64,000 nt of DNA, taken from contig NZ_DYHZ01000006.1 of NCBI RefSeq assembly GCF_020723905.1, positions 62,001 to 126,000 on the forward strand, in the 5' to 3' direction. The DNA is from Anaerolinea thermophila. Lineage in GTDB: Bacteria > Chloroflexota > Anaerolineae > Anaerolineales > Anaerolineaceae. Within the stretch, counting starts at the first letter, position 1. Every line of letters starts with the position of its first letter. The notes beneath the pieces are model-generated. The model searched no databases. It saw only the letters and a list, made by a program, of their open reading frames with translations, and was not told the DNA's origin. The translations under genes were made by a program, and so were the position numbers. Below, one piece after another: positions 25,266-33,615 of the stretch.

Positions 25266-26281
25266 GAACCTCAGACTTTGACTACGAACTTCCTCCTGAA
25301 CGCATTGCTCAACATCCAGTTGAGCCTCGTCACGCCTCTCGTTTACTGGTTTTAAACCGCGCAGAGGATTCCATCGAACACACCATTTTCTGGAACATCA
25401 CCGAATACCTCCGCCCCGGTGATATTCTGGTGGTCAATCAAACCCGGGTGATTCCGGCACGGATTTACGCTCAAAAAGAAACGGGCGGAAAACTGGAAAT
25501 TTTGCTGTTGCGACGGGTAGATGAATGCACCTGGGAAGTGTTAATCGGAGGGAAACGCCCCCGCAAGGGTAAATCTTTTATTATCAACGAACAGTTAAGG
25601 GGAACCATCATCGAAGAACTGGAGGAGTCCCGCCGACTGGTGCAGTTCAATCAACCTGTAGAGCCCCACATTGAGAAAATCGGACAGATGCCTTTGCCCC
25701 CGTACATCCATGAGCCGCTGAAAGACCCGGAACGCTATCAAACGGTATTTGCCCGTCAGCCCGGATCTGCCGCCGCTCCCACCGCTGGATTACATTTCAC
25801 TCCAGAATTGATGGAGCGCATCATCCAGATGGGCGTACACATTGCTGAAGTCACTTTACATGTAGGATTGGACACCTTCATGCCCGTTCATGAAGAGAAT
25901 CCCACGGAGCACAAAATCCACACCGAGTGGTGTGAACTGACCAGAGAAACAGCGCAGAAAATCAACGCTGCAAAAAAAGAAGGAGGCAGAATTATTGCCG
26001 TGGGAACGACCAGCGTTCGCACGCTCGAAACTGCGGCAAAATTTGCTGGAGCAGGCGAATGGGTTGGTGCGGTATCGGGAGCCACGAATCTATACATTCT
26101 ACCCGGCTACACCTTCCGGGCTGTAGATGCCATGGTGACCAATTTCCACCTGCCTCGTTCGACCCTCATTATGCTGGTGAGCGCTTTTGCCGGCAGGGAA
26201 CGGATCCTGAACGCTTATAAAGTGGCAATCGAACAAGGGTATCGCTTTTATTCTTTTGGGGATGCCATGCTGATTTTATAG
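25262..26281 (+). CDS. queA: S-adenosylmethionine:tRNA ribosyltransferase-isomerase
   Basis: 339 aa, normal length. Transfers and isomerises the ribosyl part of SAM onto 7-aminomethyl-7-deazaguanine in tRNA, giving epoxyqueuosine. Signatures: N-terminal [51 protein letters not shown], and the C-terminal [18 protein letters not shown]. The start is TTG, overlapping the ruvB stop as TTGA, with GGAG eight bases upstream in the ruvB end. No other queuosine gene is in the window. Confidence 0.97.
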   Translation: MRTSDFDYELPPERIAQHPVEPRHASRLLVLNRAEDSIEHTIFWNITEYLRPGDILVVNQTRVIPARIYAQKETGGKLEILLLRRVDECTWEVLIGGKRPRKGKSFIINEQLRGTIIEELEESRRLVQFNQPVEPHIEKIGQMPLPPYIHEPLKDPERYQTVFARQPGSAAAPTAGLHFTPELMERIIQMGVHIAEVTLHVGLDTFMPVHEENPTEHKIHTEWCELTRETAQKINAAKKEGGRIIAVGTTSVRTLETAAKFAGAGEWVGAVSGATNLYILPGYTFRAVDAMVTNFHLPRSTLIMLVSAFAGRERILNAYKVAIEQGYRFYSFGDAMLIL

Positions 26282-26299
26282 ATATTGTTGTTAGAAACC

Positions 26300-26992
26300 A
26301 TGACACCTGAAACCGCTCTACAGGAACTCAATCAAACGCTCATTCAATGCAGACGTTGTGAGCGGCTGACGACCTGGCGAGAGTCCATTGCGCAAACCCG
26401 CAAAAGGGCTTACCAGAACGAAACTTACTGGGGAAAACCTGTACCGGGTTTTGGCGACCCTCATGCTGAGGTGATGATTGTCGGGCTTGCACCGGGAGCA
26501 CATGGATCCAACCGCACAGGCAGGATGTTTACCGGCGATTCTTCTGGACACTTTCTCTACGCAGCCCTGTACCGGGCTGGTTTTGCCAGCCAGCCTCACT
26601 CTCTGTCCATAACGGATGGATTATCCCTCCGTAGCGTTTATATCACTGCGATTTGCCGGTGCGCCCCGCCCAATAATAAACCCACCCCTCAGGAAATTCA
26701 AAACTGCCGTCCTTATCTGGAACAGGAAATTGAGTTATTCCCTCACCTGAAAGGATTTGTGGCGCTGGGAAATTATGCCTTTCAATGGCTTGTTCAATGG
26801 TACCGTCAGCATGGAGAAAACGGCACTCGCGAATGGGTATTTGCCCATAATGCCTTTTATCCATCCCAAAACGGACTTCCCTGGTTGCTTGCTTCCTATC
26901 ATCCCAGTCGGCAAAACACCCAAACCGGAAGATTAACCCAGCAGATGTTTGATGCAATCTGGCAACGGGTCAATGCTCTGCTCGGAGGATAA
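26300..26992 (+). CDS. Uracil-DNA glycosylase, family 5 (UdgB) type
   Basis: 230 aa from the ATG; the tracked TTG lies five codons earlier and neither has a Shine-Dalgarno. Motif 1 reads GLAPGAHGSNRTGRMFTGD, the form I associate with UdgB (family 5) from thermophiles rather than family 4. Cys pairs for the 4Fe-4S cluster are in QCRRCERL and AICRCAPPNNK...NCRPYL. The C-terminal LLASYHPSRQNTQTGRLT carries the His that is usual for the family. Removes uracil, and in this family also other deaminated bases, from DNA. Fifth of its kind in the operon order ruvB-queA-udg-thrC. Confidence 0.9.
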   Translation: MTPETALQELNQTLIQCRRCERLTTWRESIAQTRKRAYQNETYWGKPVPGFGDPHAEVMIVGLAPGAHGSNRTGRMFTGDSSGHFLYAALYRAGFASQPHSLSITDGLSLRSVYITAICRCAPPNNKPTPQEIQNCRPYLEQEIELFPHLKGFVALGNYAFQWLVQWYRQHGENGTREWVFAHNAFYPSQNGLPWLLASYHPSRQNTQTGRLTQQMFDAIWQRVNALLGG

Positions 26993-26997
26993 AATCC

Positions 26998-28176
26998 ATG
27001 CCTTTCTCTTACCTCTCCCATCTTGAATGCAGTGAATGCGGTCAGTCTTTTTCATCTCTGGAGCCACAAACCATTTGTCCAACCTGTCAAGCCCCTTTAT
27101 TTGCCAGATACGACCTGAAATCTCTCTCCGCAAAGGTATCTCCTAAAGAGATGGAGAAAATTGATGGGATGTGGTGCTGGCATGTGGTTTTGCCCGTGCT
27201 AAACCCTGAACATGTGGTTACCTTAGGTGAAGGGGGAACACCGATTCTCAAACTTCCGCAACTGGCACCAAGATATTCCCTCAAAGCCCTGTTCTTGAAA
27301 GACGAGGGTTTAAACCCTACGGCTTCGTTTAAAGCCAGAGGTCTGTCTGCGGCGGTTTCCAAAGCCAGAGAGTTCGGAATTCAGCGGTTGATGATTCCAA
27401 CTGCCGGAAATGCAGGAGGAGCCCTGGCGGCTTATGCCAGCCGGGCAGGGATGAGCGCATGGATCGCCATGCCCGAAGACACTCCTCAAGCCAATATCCA
27501 GGAAGCAGAAATCACCGGTGCTAAAATCAGTCTGGTACCGGGACTCATCAGCGATGCAGCAAAATTCTTACAATCTCATTCCTCGCATGAGGGATGGTTC
27601 GACGTATCTACCTTCAAAGAGCCATATCGGCTGGAAGGAAAGAAAACCATGGGGTATGAGATTGCCCGTCACTTTGATTGGGAATTTCCAGAGGTCATCC
27701 TCTATCCTACCGGCGGCGGTACGGGACTGGTTGGAATCTGGAAAGCCTATGAGGAACTGCTCGAATTGGGCTGGCTGAAGAACGATCATCCCCCACGCAT
27801 CTATGCGGTACAATCCGAGGGATGCGCCCCTGTAGTGAGAGCCTTTCAGAATGGAGAGTCTGATGTAAGGTTCTGGGAAAATGCCCACACACATGCCTCG
27901 GGTTTACGTGTACCGCGTCCATTTGCCGGCAAAGCCATTCTGCGTACCCTGAAAAACAGTCATGGTGGAGCCATCGCTGTCAGCGAAGAGGCAATCCGGA
28001 AGGCTCAAAAAGACCTTGCCCAATGCGAAGGAATCTTTACAGCCCCTGAAGGGGCGGCAACCCTTGCCGGACTGGAAAAACTGTTAGAGCAGGGTGAAAT
28101 TGATCCTGAAGAGAGGGTTTTATTGCTGAATACCGGAAGCGGGTTAAAGTATCTTGACGTCCTTCAAAAAGGATGA
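26998..28176 (+). CDS. thrC: Threonine synthase
   Basis: 392 aa, PLP-dependent. Converts O-phosphohomoserine to threonine. N-terminal zinc ribbon with two CxxC pairs (CSECGQ and CPTCQ), the PLP lysine in NPTASFKARGLS, the phosphate-binding GNAGGALAAY, TGGGTGLVGIW, and the C-terminal FTAPEGAATLAGLEKLL. Start ATG with GGAGG about nine bases upstream. It ends 10 bases before the mevalonate decarboxylase start. Confidence 0.95.
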   Translation: MPFSYLSHLECSECGQSFSSLEPQTICPTCQAPLFARYDLKSLSAKVSPKEMEKIDGMWCWHVVLPVLNPEHVVTLGEGGTPILKLPQLAPRYSLKALFLKDEGLNPTASFKARGLSAAVSKAREFGIQRLMIPTAGNAGGALAAYASRAGMSAWIAMPEDTPQANIQEAEITGAKISLVPGLISDAAKFLQSHSSHEGWFDVSTFKEPYRLEGKKTMGYEIARHFDWEFPEVILYPTGGGTGLVGIWKAYEELLELGWLKNDHPPRIYAVQSEGCAPVVRAFQNGESDVRFWENAHTHASGLRVPRPFAGKAILRTLKNSHGGAIAVSEEAIRKAQKDLAQCEGIFTAPEGAATLAGLEKLLEQGEIDPEERVLLLNTGSGLKYLDVLQKG

Positions 28177-28186
28177 TTGGACTCTT

Positions 28187-29158
28187 ATGAAACAGGCAAC
28201 TGCTATTGCGCACCCCAACATTGCTTTCATCAAATACTGGGGAAACCGAGATCCAAACCTGCGGATTCCGGAAAACGGCTCGATTTCCATGAATCTGGCA
28301 GACCTTTCTGTGAAAACGACAGTTTCCTTTGGAAATGAAGAGGAAGACTGTCTTATCCTGAACGGTACCCCTGCCGATGCCAGCGCTTTGCAACGAGTCA
28401 GCCGTTTTCTGGATCTGATTCGTGGTTTAGCGGGAATCCATGAGCGAGCACGGGTGATCAGCGAGAACGACTTCCCGACCGGTGCGGGAATTGCTTCAAG
28501 CGCAGCGGCGTTTGCCGCGCTTGCCCTTGCCGCCACCGCCGCGGTTGGATTACATCTTTCGGAAAAGGATTTATCCCGTCTTGCACGCAAAGGTTCAGGC
28601 TCTGCCTGCCGTTCCATACCAGGAGGATATGTAGAGTGGCTTCCCGGTGAAACCGATGAGGATTCCTATGCTGTGTCCATTGCTCCTCCAGAGCACTGGG
28701 CGCTGACAGACTGTATCGCCATCCTCTCCACGCATCATAAACCGGTAGGCTCAACTGAGGGACATGCCCTTGCCTCTACCAGCCCTCTTCAATCTGCCCG
28801 TGTGGCAGACACTCCTCGGCGGCTCAATGTTGTCCGACGCGCTATTCTGGAACGAGATTTCCCCGCCCTGGCAGAAATGATTGAACACGACAGCAATCTC
28901 ATGCATGCGGTGATGATGACTTCTACCCCACCGTTGTTCTACTGGGAACCGGTTTCATTGACCATCATGAAAGCCGTCCGGGAGTGGAGAGCCTCAGGGT
29001 TACCCTGCGGCTATACTCTGGATGCCGGACCCAATGTGCACGTTCTGTGTCCTTCGGAATTTGCCGGGGAAGTCACCAACCATCTGAAAGCCATTCCCGG
29101 CGTACAGACTGTCTTACTAGCCAGTGCAGGTGGTCCTGCACGGTTGGTTAAGGAATAA
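28187..29158 (+). CDS. mvaD: Diphosphomevalonate (or phosphomevalonate) decarboxylase
   Basis: 323 aa from the ATG; the tracked start lies inside thrC. GHMP-superfamily decarboxylase of the mevalonate pathway: IAHPNIAFIKYWGNRD at the N-terminus, the ATP loop PTGAGIASSAAAFAALALA, the Ser-rich GSGSACRSIPGGYVEW, and catalytic Asp in YTLDAGPNVHVL. It catalyses ATP-driven decarboxylation to isopentenyl diphosphate, or of the monophosphate to isopentenyl phosphate. Chloroflexota (Roseiflexus) are known to have phosphomevalonate decarboxylases of the same family, so the exact substrate is open. Last gene of the ruvB operon. Confidence 0.88.
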   Translation: MKQATAIAHPNIAFIKYWGNRDPNLRIPENGSISMNLADLSVKTTVSFGNEEEDCLILNGTPADASALQRVSRFLDLIRGLAGIHERARVISENDFPTGAGIASSAAAFAALALAATAAVGLHLSEKDLSRLARKGSGSACRSIPGGYVEWLPGETDEDSYAVSIAPPEHWALTDCIAILSTHHKPVGSTEGHALASTSPLQSARVADTPRRLNVVRRAILERDFPALAEMIEHDSNLMHAVMMTSTPPLFYWEPVSLTIMKAVREWRASGLPCGYTLDAGPNVHVLCPSEFAGEVTNHLKAIPGVQTVLLASAGGPARLVKE

Positions 29159-29211
29159 GGTTAAACCCACCCTTTTTTCAGAGGAAAACCATCTTATAAT
29201 TAAAGTAAAGA

Positions 29212-29239
29212 TTGCCTTTGTCATTGGGCGTCTTACATT
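29212..29239 (+). promoter_or_regulatory. Possible promoter of rseP
   Basis: TTGCCT, 16 bases, TACATT, about 21 bases before the rseP ATG. A separate TATAAT at 29195-29200 is an alternative -10 with no -35. Neither is strong. Confidence 0.35.
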
Positions 29240-29260
29240 GAAAGTACAGGTACAAACGAT

Positions 29261-30355
29261 ATGGATGTGACAGGATTACTCAAAAATATCGGGCAAATAC
29301 TGGAATTTGTCCTGGCTCTGGGAATTTTGATTTTTCTTCACGAACTGGGGCACTTCATTTTTGCAAGGTTGTTTAAGATAGAGGTACTGGAGTTTGGCTT
29401 TGGTCTTCCTCCCCGAATGGTCAAACTGTTCACCTGGAAAGGAACAGAGGTCACCCTGAACTGGATACCCTTCGGCGCTTTCGTTCGTCCCAAAGGGGAG
29501 AACGATCCTTCCATTCCAGATGGAATGGCTGCTGCCAATCCCTGGAAACGGTTTTTCATTTTACTGGGCGGACCATTAATGAACTTTGTCACTGCCATTG
29601 CTATTTTCAGCCTCATGTATATCCTGACAGGTGCTCCGGAAACTCAAAAGGTGCAAATTATTGAGGTCAATTCCGGAAGCCCTGCAGAAATGGCAGGCAT
29701 GATGCCCGGTGATCTGGTCCTTTCAGTAGAAGGCAGGTCTATCGACTCTATGCAGGCTCTCTCTGAAGCCATCCGCGCCCATCTGGGAGAAGAAGTATCC
29801 ATTGTGGTTTCTCGAGAAGGACAAATTCTTACTCTGAAGGCTACTCCGCGCCAAAATCCTCCAGAAGGACAGGGTCCACTGGGAATTGTGATGGGAAATC
29901 CCATACGCACCATTTCGGTTCCTGAGGCGCTCCCCTATGCCTTGAGAGACACCGCTTCGCAGGCGCGAACGTTGATCTCCTTACCGGTTCTTATTCTGCG
30001 CGGTGAAGTGAGTGGTGAACAAACCCGTCTCATTGGACCGGTTGGTATGGAACGAGTGTACCGGGAAGTCCGTCAAATGGATGTTCAGAGCCAGCAGGAA
30101 AACCCCAATAATGTCCCTATAAGGACCTTAATCCTTCTGGCAAGCATTTCAATTGGGCTGGGGGTAGCAAATTTATTCCCCATTCCCGCACTGGACGGGG
30201 GACGAATTCTCTTCCTGTTACCCGAAATCTTCTTTAAGAAACGCATCCCCCCTGAACAGGAGAATCTTGTTAATCTCATTGGGTTCACCGCACTGATTCT
30301 GCTGATGATTTTTATCACCACGCAGGATATTGTGAACCCGATTCAATTGCCTTAG
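29261..30355 (+). CDS. rseP: Site-2 membrane metalloprotease, M50/RseP family
   Basis: 364 aa. First helix carries the zinc site LHELGHFIFARLF (HExxH); the second zinc ligand is in NLFPIPALDGGRILFLLPEI. One PDZ domain (about residues 125-210) with SPAEMAGMMPGDLVLSVEGR lies between the catalytic helices. It is shorter than E. coli RseP, which has two PDZ domains. It cuts membrane-spanning substrates such as anti-sigma factors or signal-peptide remnants; the substrate is not known here. The HEAT-repeat gene follows after 14 bases. Confidence 0.95.
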   Translation: MDVTGLLKNIGQILEFVLALGILIFLHELGHFIFARLFKIEVLEFGFGLPPRMVKLFTWKGTEVTLNWIPFGAFVRPKGENDPSIPDGMAAANPWKRFFILLGGPLMNFVTAIAIFSLMYILTGAPETQKVQIIEVNSGSPAEMAGMMPGDLVLSVEGRSIDSMQALSEAIRAHLGEEVSIVVSREGQILTLKATPRQNPPEGQGPLGIVMGNPIRTISVPEALPYALRDTASQARTLISLPVLILRGEVSGEQTRLIGPVGMERVYREVRQMDVQSQQENPNNVPIRTLILLASISIGLGVANLFPIPALDGGRILFLLPEIFFKKRIPPEQENLVNLIGFTALILLMIFITTQDIVNPIQLP

Positions 30356-30369
30356 ATAGGACTGCAAAC

Positions 30370-31392
30370 ATGGCAAGAAAACCCATACCTTTTGATCACG
30401 TCATTAAAGCCCTGCTGGATGACAGTACCCCCTTTTCGCCTACGTATCTTCACCGCTTCAGCGATCTGGAAGAAGACGAACTGGACGCCCTCCAGCAGAT
30501 CTGGCATCAGATTCAACCCACACGAAGATTAGCCCTGCTGAGCGATTTGGAAGAAAATTCTGATGTAGATACCCTGGTATTCTTTGACAATGTTGCCCGC
30601 ATTGCATTGAACGACGAACATGGCGCGATTAGAGCCCAAGCCATTCGTCTGCTCTGGGCAAGCGACGATGAAAACCTGATTCCGTTGTATTTAAATTTTC
30701 TGAGCGACCCCGATGCTGAAGTAAGAGCAGAAGCAGCCGGCGCGCTGGGAAATTTCGTTTATCTTGGAGAACTTGAAGAATTGCCGGAAAATACCCTGCA
30801 TCAGATTGAGGATCGTTTGATTGACCTGGTTCGAGGAAAAGACGAAACCCTGGTACGCCGCCGGGCTCTGGAAGCACTGGGTTTTTCCAGCCGGAAAGAA
30901 ATTCCCGCGCTGGTAAGAGAAGCCTACCAGACAAACGATCCCGACTGGGTAGCCAGCGCGTTACTGGCAATGGGACGGTCGTATGATAAAGCGTACGAAC
31001 CGGAAGTCAAAAGGATGCTGAAACACCCCAAAGCCAATGTCCAGTTGGAAGCCATTCGTGCCGCCGGGGAACTGGAACTCGAATCAGCCCGACGCACCTT
31101 ACTGGATCTGTTAGAAGAGGAAGCCCAGGATTCCGAAATTCGTTACGCTGTGATCTGGGCGCTTTCACAAATTGGTGGAGAACAGGTGCGTGAGACTCTG
31201 GAAAAAATTGCCGACGAAACGGAAGATGACGAAGAACTGGAAATCGTTGAACAGGCGCTGGATAATCTTCAATTGAATGAAGAAATCCCCATGATGATGT
31301 TTGACTTTGACATTGAAGACGAAGAAGAACTCAAGAAATTCGGAAGGCAGGTAGATCTTTCCAAACCAGAAGAGGATGACGAGGAAGATTAA
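30370..31392 (+). CDS. HEAT-repeat protein, acidic
   Basis: 340 aa. Residues about 75-300 contain at least five HEAT-like units with the pattern of two helices and an Ala/Leu-rich core (EHGAIRAQAIRLLWASDDE; DAEVRAEAAGALGNFVYLGE; DETLVRRRALEALGFSS). The C-terminus is strongly acidic (DIEDEEELKKFG...EEDDEED). No signal peptide or catalytic site. HEAT proteins are usually scaffolds; some PBS-lyase-like versions act on phycobilins, but nothing here supports that. It is cotranscribed with rseP and with the secreted metallopeptidase. Confidence 0.85.
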   Translation: MARKPIPFDHVIKALLDDSTPFSPTYLHRFSDLEEDELDALQQIWHQIQPTRRLALLSDLEENSDVDTLVFFDNVARIALNDEHGAIRAQAIRLLWASDDENLIPLYLNFLSDPDAEVRAEAAGALGNFVYLGELEELPENTLHQIEDRLIDLVRGKDETLVRRRALEALGFSSRKEIPALVREAYQTNDPDWVASALLAMGRSYDKAYEPEVKRMLKHPKANVQLEAIRAAGELELESARRTLLDLLEEEAQDSEIRYAVIWALSQIGGEQVRETLEKIADETEDDEELEIVEQALDNLQLNEEIPMMMFDFDIEDEEELKKFGRQVDLSKPEEDDEED

Positions 31393-31397
31393 GGGGG

Positions 31398-32600
31398 ATG
31401 AGGATGAGACCTGGATGGCTCTTCCAGTGGCAAAGGGTTTTCCTGATGATGCTCCTTCCTGTCCTGATGATTGCAAATCGGGGATTTGCTCAATCAGGCA
31501 TTGCGTTTGAAAATGTCGCTGCCATTCCCGAATTTGGAAAGAGTATCACCTTTCAAGCCACAATTCGTTCGGAAGTGCCGGTAGAAGGGGTTGTTCTCGT
31601 CATCCAGAGCGATAAAGCACCGCCAGAAACTTTTCCAATGTCCCTTTCTGAAACCGGAGAAGCGGTCTATCGGCTTGAGACACCTCCACAGAAAATCCGC
31701 CCATTCACCCGACTGGAATATCAGTTGCGGGTACGATTACAAAGCGGCACTGAAATTCTCAGCCCAACCTATTCAGTGCTTTACGAAGATACGCGTTTCC
31801 CGTGGGAAATCACCTCCAGGGATCTCATCTCCGTTTACTGGTATGAACGCGAATCCGACTTTGGGACAACCGCGTTGAGCATTGCGGAGGAAGGATTGCG
31901 CTCCGCTCAGCGCTTGATTCCTGTAACGCTGCAATCTCCCATCACGATTTACGTTTACAATTCATCGCAGGACATTCGGGACGTCTTGCAATCATCCAAC
32001 CCCTGGATTGCAGGTCACGCTGCACCCGAACATAACCTTGTCCTTGTTTCGATTGCGCCGGGACTGGAAGAACGTCTGGAAATGGAGCGCCAGATACCCC
32101 ATGAGATCATGCACATTTTACAATATCAATTTCTGGGGGAGAAAATCACCCAGCAGCCTATCTGGTTAATCGAGGGACTGGCATCAGTTGCCGAACTGTA
32201 TCCCAATCCCGATTACCTTCAGGCGCTGGAGCAAAGCGCACTGGAAAACCGGTTAATCCCAATCAATTCCCTGTGCCAATCCTTCCCACGGGATGCTTCT
32301 GGCGCCTTTCTTGCCTACGCGGAAAGCGATTCTTTTGTGCGTTACCTCTATCGAAATTTTGGCGCTACCGGGCTGCAAAATCTGATGGAACAGTACAACA
32401 ACGGTCTGGAATGTGAAAAAGGGTTTGAGAAAGCATTTGCTTATACACTCACCCAAATGGAAACCCGCTGGAAACAGGAAGAACTGCGAGTGAGCCCGGA
32501 AGCGCTGATCTTTCGCAATCTCTCCCCGTATTTGATTGTGTTTCTGGTCTTATTTGGAGCCACCGCCGCCTCTGTCATTCTGGTCAAAACCAGAGGATAA
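31398..32600 (+). CDS. Secreted membrane-bound metallopeptidase, peptidase MA-like
   Basis: 400 aa. Signal peptide (residues 8-31, ending RGFAQ), an extracellular beta-rich N-domain, then a gluzincin-type zinc site: HEIMH near residue 233 and the third ligand Glu in LIEGLASVAEL about 23 residues later. A C-terminal helix (LIVFLVLFGATAASVILV) anchors it. This matches the MA-like family (PF13485 type) that is frequent in Chloroflexota. Starts 6 bases after the HEAT gene; GGGGATGAGG precedes or overlaps the ATG. The peptide substrate is unknown. Confidence 0.85.
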   Translation: MRMRPGWLFQWQRVFLMMLLPVLMIANRGFAQSGIAFENVAAIPEFGKSITFQATIRSEVPVEGVVLVIQSDKAPPETFPMSLSETGEAVYRLETPPQKIRPFTRLEYQLRVRLQSGTEILSPTYSVLYEDTRFPWEITSRDLISVYWYERESDFGTTALSIAEEGLRSAQRLIPVTLQSPITIYVYNSSQDIRDVLQSSNPWIAGHAAPEHNLVLVSIAPGLEERLEMERQIPHEIMHILQYQFLGEKITQQPIWLIEGLASVAELYPNPDYLQALEQSALENRLIPINSLCQSFPRDASGAFLAYAESDSFVRYLYRNFGATGLQNLMEQYNNGLECEKGFEKAFAYTLTQMETRWKQEELRVSPEALIFRNLSPYLIVFLVLFGATAASVILVKTRG

Positions 32601-32628
32601 CAGAAATTCCTGCTCAAAGGGAAAGACT

Positions 32629-32931
32629 ATGATGGAACAACCTGTTCGTCTGCACGCACTGGTCATCGGGCATGTTCAGGGAGTGGGCTTTCGGGCTTTT
32701 GTGTACGAGCGCGCTCAAGCCCTCAATTTGACAGGTTGGGTACGGAACACCTATGATGGGGATGTGGAAGTCACAGCAGAAGGTCCACGGGAAACCCTGG
32801 AGACCTTTTTGAACGACCTGCGCCGTGGTCCTCGCAGTGCTCACGTCATTGACGTGCGGGTCCAATGGGAACAAGCCACCGGACAATTCCCCAAATTCAG
32901 CATTCTTCCCACCTCTTACAGTTCGTTTTAA
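32629..32931 (+). CDS. acyP: Acylphosphatase
   Basis: 100 aa from the first ATG of the pair; the tracked start extends into the metallopeptidase gene. Hydrolyses acyl phosphates. The signature GHVQGVGFRAFVYERA contains the catalytic Arg, and TGWVRNTYDGDVEV the catalytic Asn; EGPRETLETFL follows as in other family members. AAGGGAAAG provides the Shine-Dalgarno. It ends just before a strong bidirectional terminator. Confidence 0.95.
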   Translation: MMEQPVRLHALVIGHVQGVGFRAFVYERAQALNLTGWVRNTYDGDVEVTAEGPRETLETFLNDLRRGPRSAHVIDVRVQWEQATGQFPKFSILPTSYSSF

Positions 32932-32959
32932 AGCCAGGTATCCCTGAAAAAAGGGAAAA

Positions 32960-32997
32960 GGGCTGTCCGTTATGATCTGGACAGCCCCTGTTTTTCT
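32960..32997. terminator. Strong bidirectional terminator
   Basis: GGGCTGTCC, ten bases, GGACAGCCC: a perfect 9-bp GC-rich stem. Plus-strand tail CTGTTTTTCT; minus-strand tail TTTTCCCTTTTTT. It closes the acylphosphatase transcript and the convergent DUF2680-like transcript. Confidence 0.93.
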
Positions 32998-33008
32998 AAA
33001 CCGTCAAC

Positions 33009-33503
33009 TTATCGGTTACCGCCCATCATCCCCCGTCCGCCACGGAATACACCCGGATTTTGCGAAGTTCCCCATTGACCGCCCATCATCGGGCAACCAC
33101 CATTCCCGCCAGCGCGTCCACCACGACCCAACCCACGGGTTTTCATCCAATCAGCCTGTTCCTGGGTGATGACACCATCCGCAACCATGCGATCCAGTGC
33201 GGTTGTGCGGGCGTTAATCATCAAAGTACGAAATTCATCCACAGAAAGCCCCTTTTCCTGAGCAATCTGGTAAACGGTTTGCCCTTCGGAAAGACGCGTT
33301 TCAAGTTCTTCTTTTGTAAGACCTAACTGCTCTGCCAGGGCGGCATGCATGTACTCTCTCATGGTTTCCCGATACAAACCCGGAGTACCCGTACCCGGCG
33401 CAGGCGGTGTTGCCGTTTGGGCGTGAACCAGCGAAACTCCGGCAAGGGAAACAACCCCAACCAGCATCAAAATACTTAAGACCATCCAAACACTCTTTTT
33501 CAT
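33009..33503 (-). CDS. Secreted DUF2680-like protein with Met/Gly-rich tail
   Basis: 164 aa from the ATG preceded by GGAGG; the tracked start is 43 codons upstream. Signal peptide MKKSVWMVL...VSLVHAQ. Residues about 55-115 match DUF2680/YckD: AEQLGLTKEELETRLSEG, AQEKGLSVDEF, DGVITQEQADWM. The last 40 residues are glycine- and methionine-rich (GGCPMMGGQWG, GRGMMGG), which could bind metal such as copper; that is inference. A TATGAT box on the minus strand at 33562-33567 may be its -10. It ends at the bidirectional terminator. Confidence 0.82.
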   Translation of the reverse strand: MKKSVWMVLSILMLVGVVSLAGVSLVHAQTATPPAPGTGTPGLYRETMREYMHAALAEQLGLTKEELETRLSEGQTVYQIAQEKGLSVDEFRTLMINARTTALDRMVADGVITQEQADWMKTRGLGRGGRAGGNGGCPMMGGQWGTSQNPGVFRGGRGMMGGNR

Positions 33504-33615
33504 TTTGTTACCTCCAGATCTTTGAAGTTTCAGGAAATCATTTTCCTGTTGATCTGGATTGATCATACAAAAGAGTTTTGAAGAATTGATGAAGACGATT
33601 TGAAGAATGAATGAA

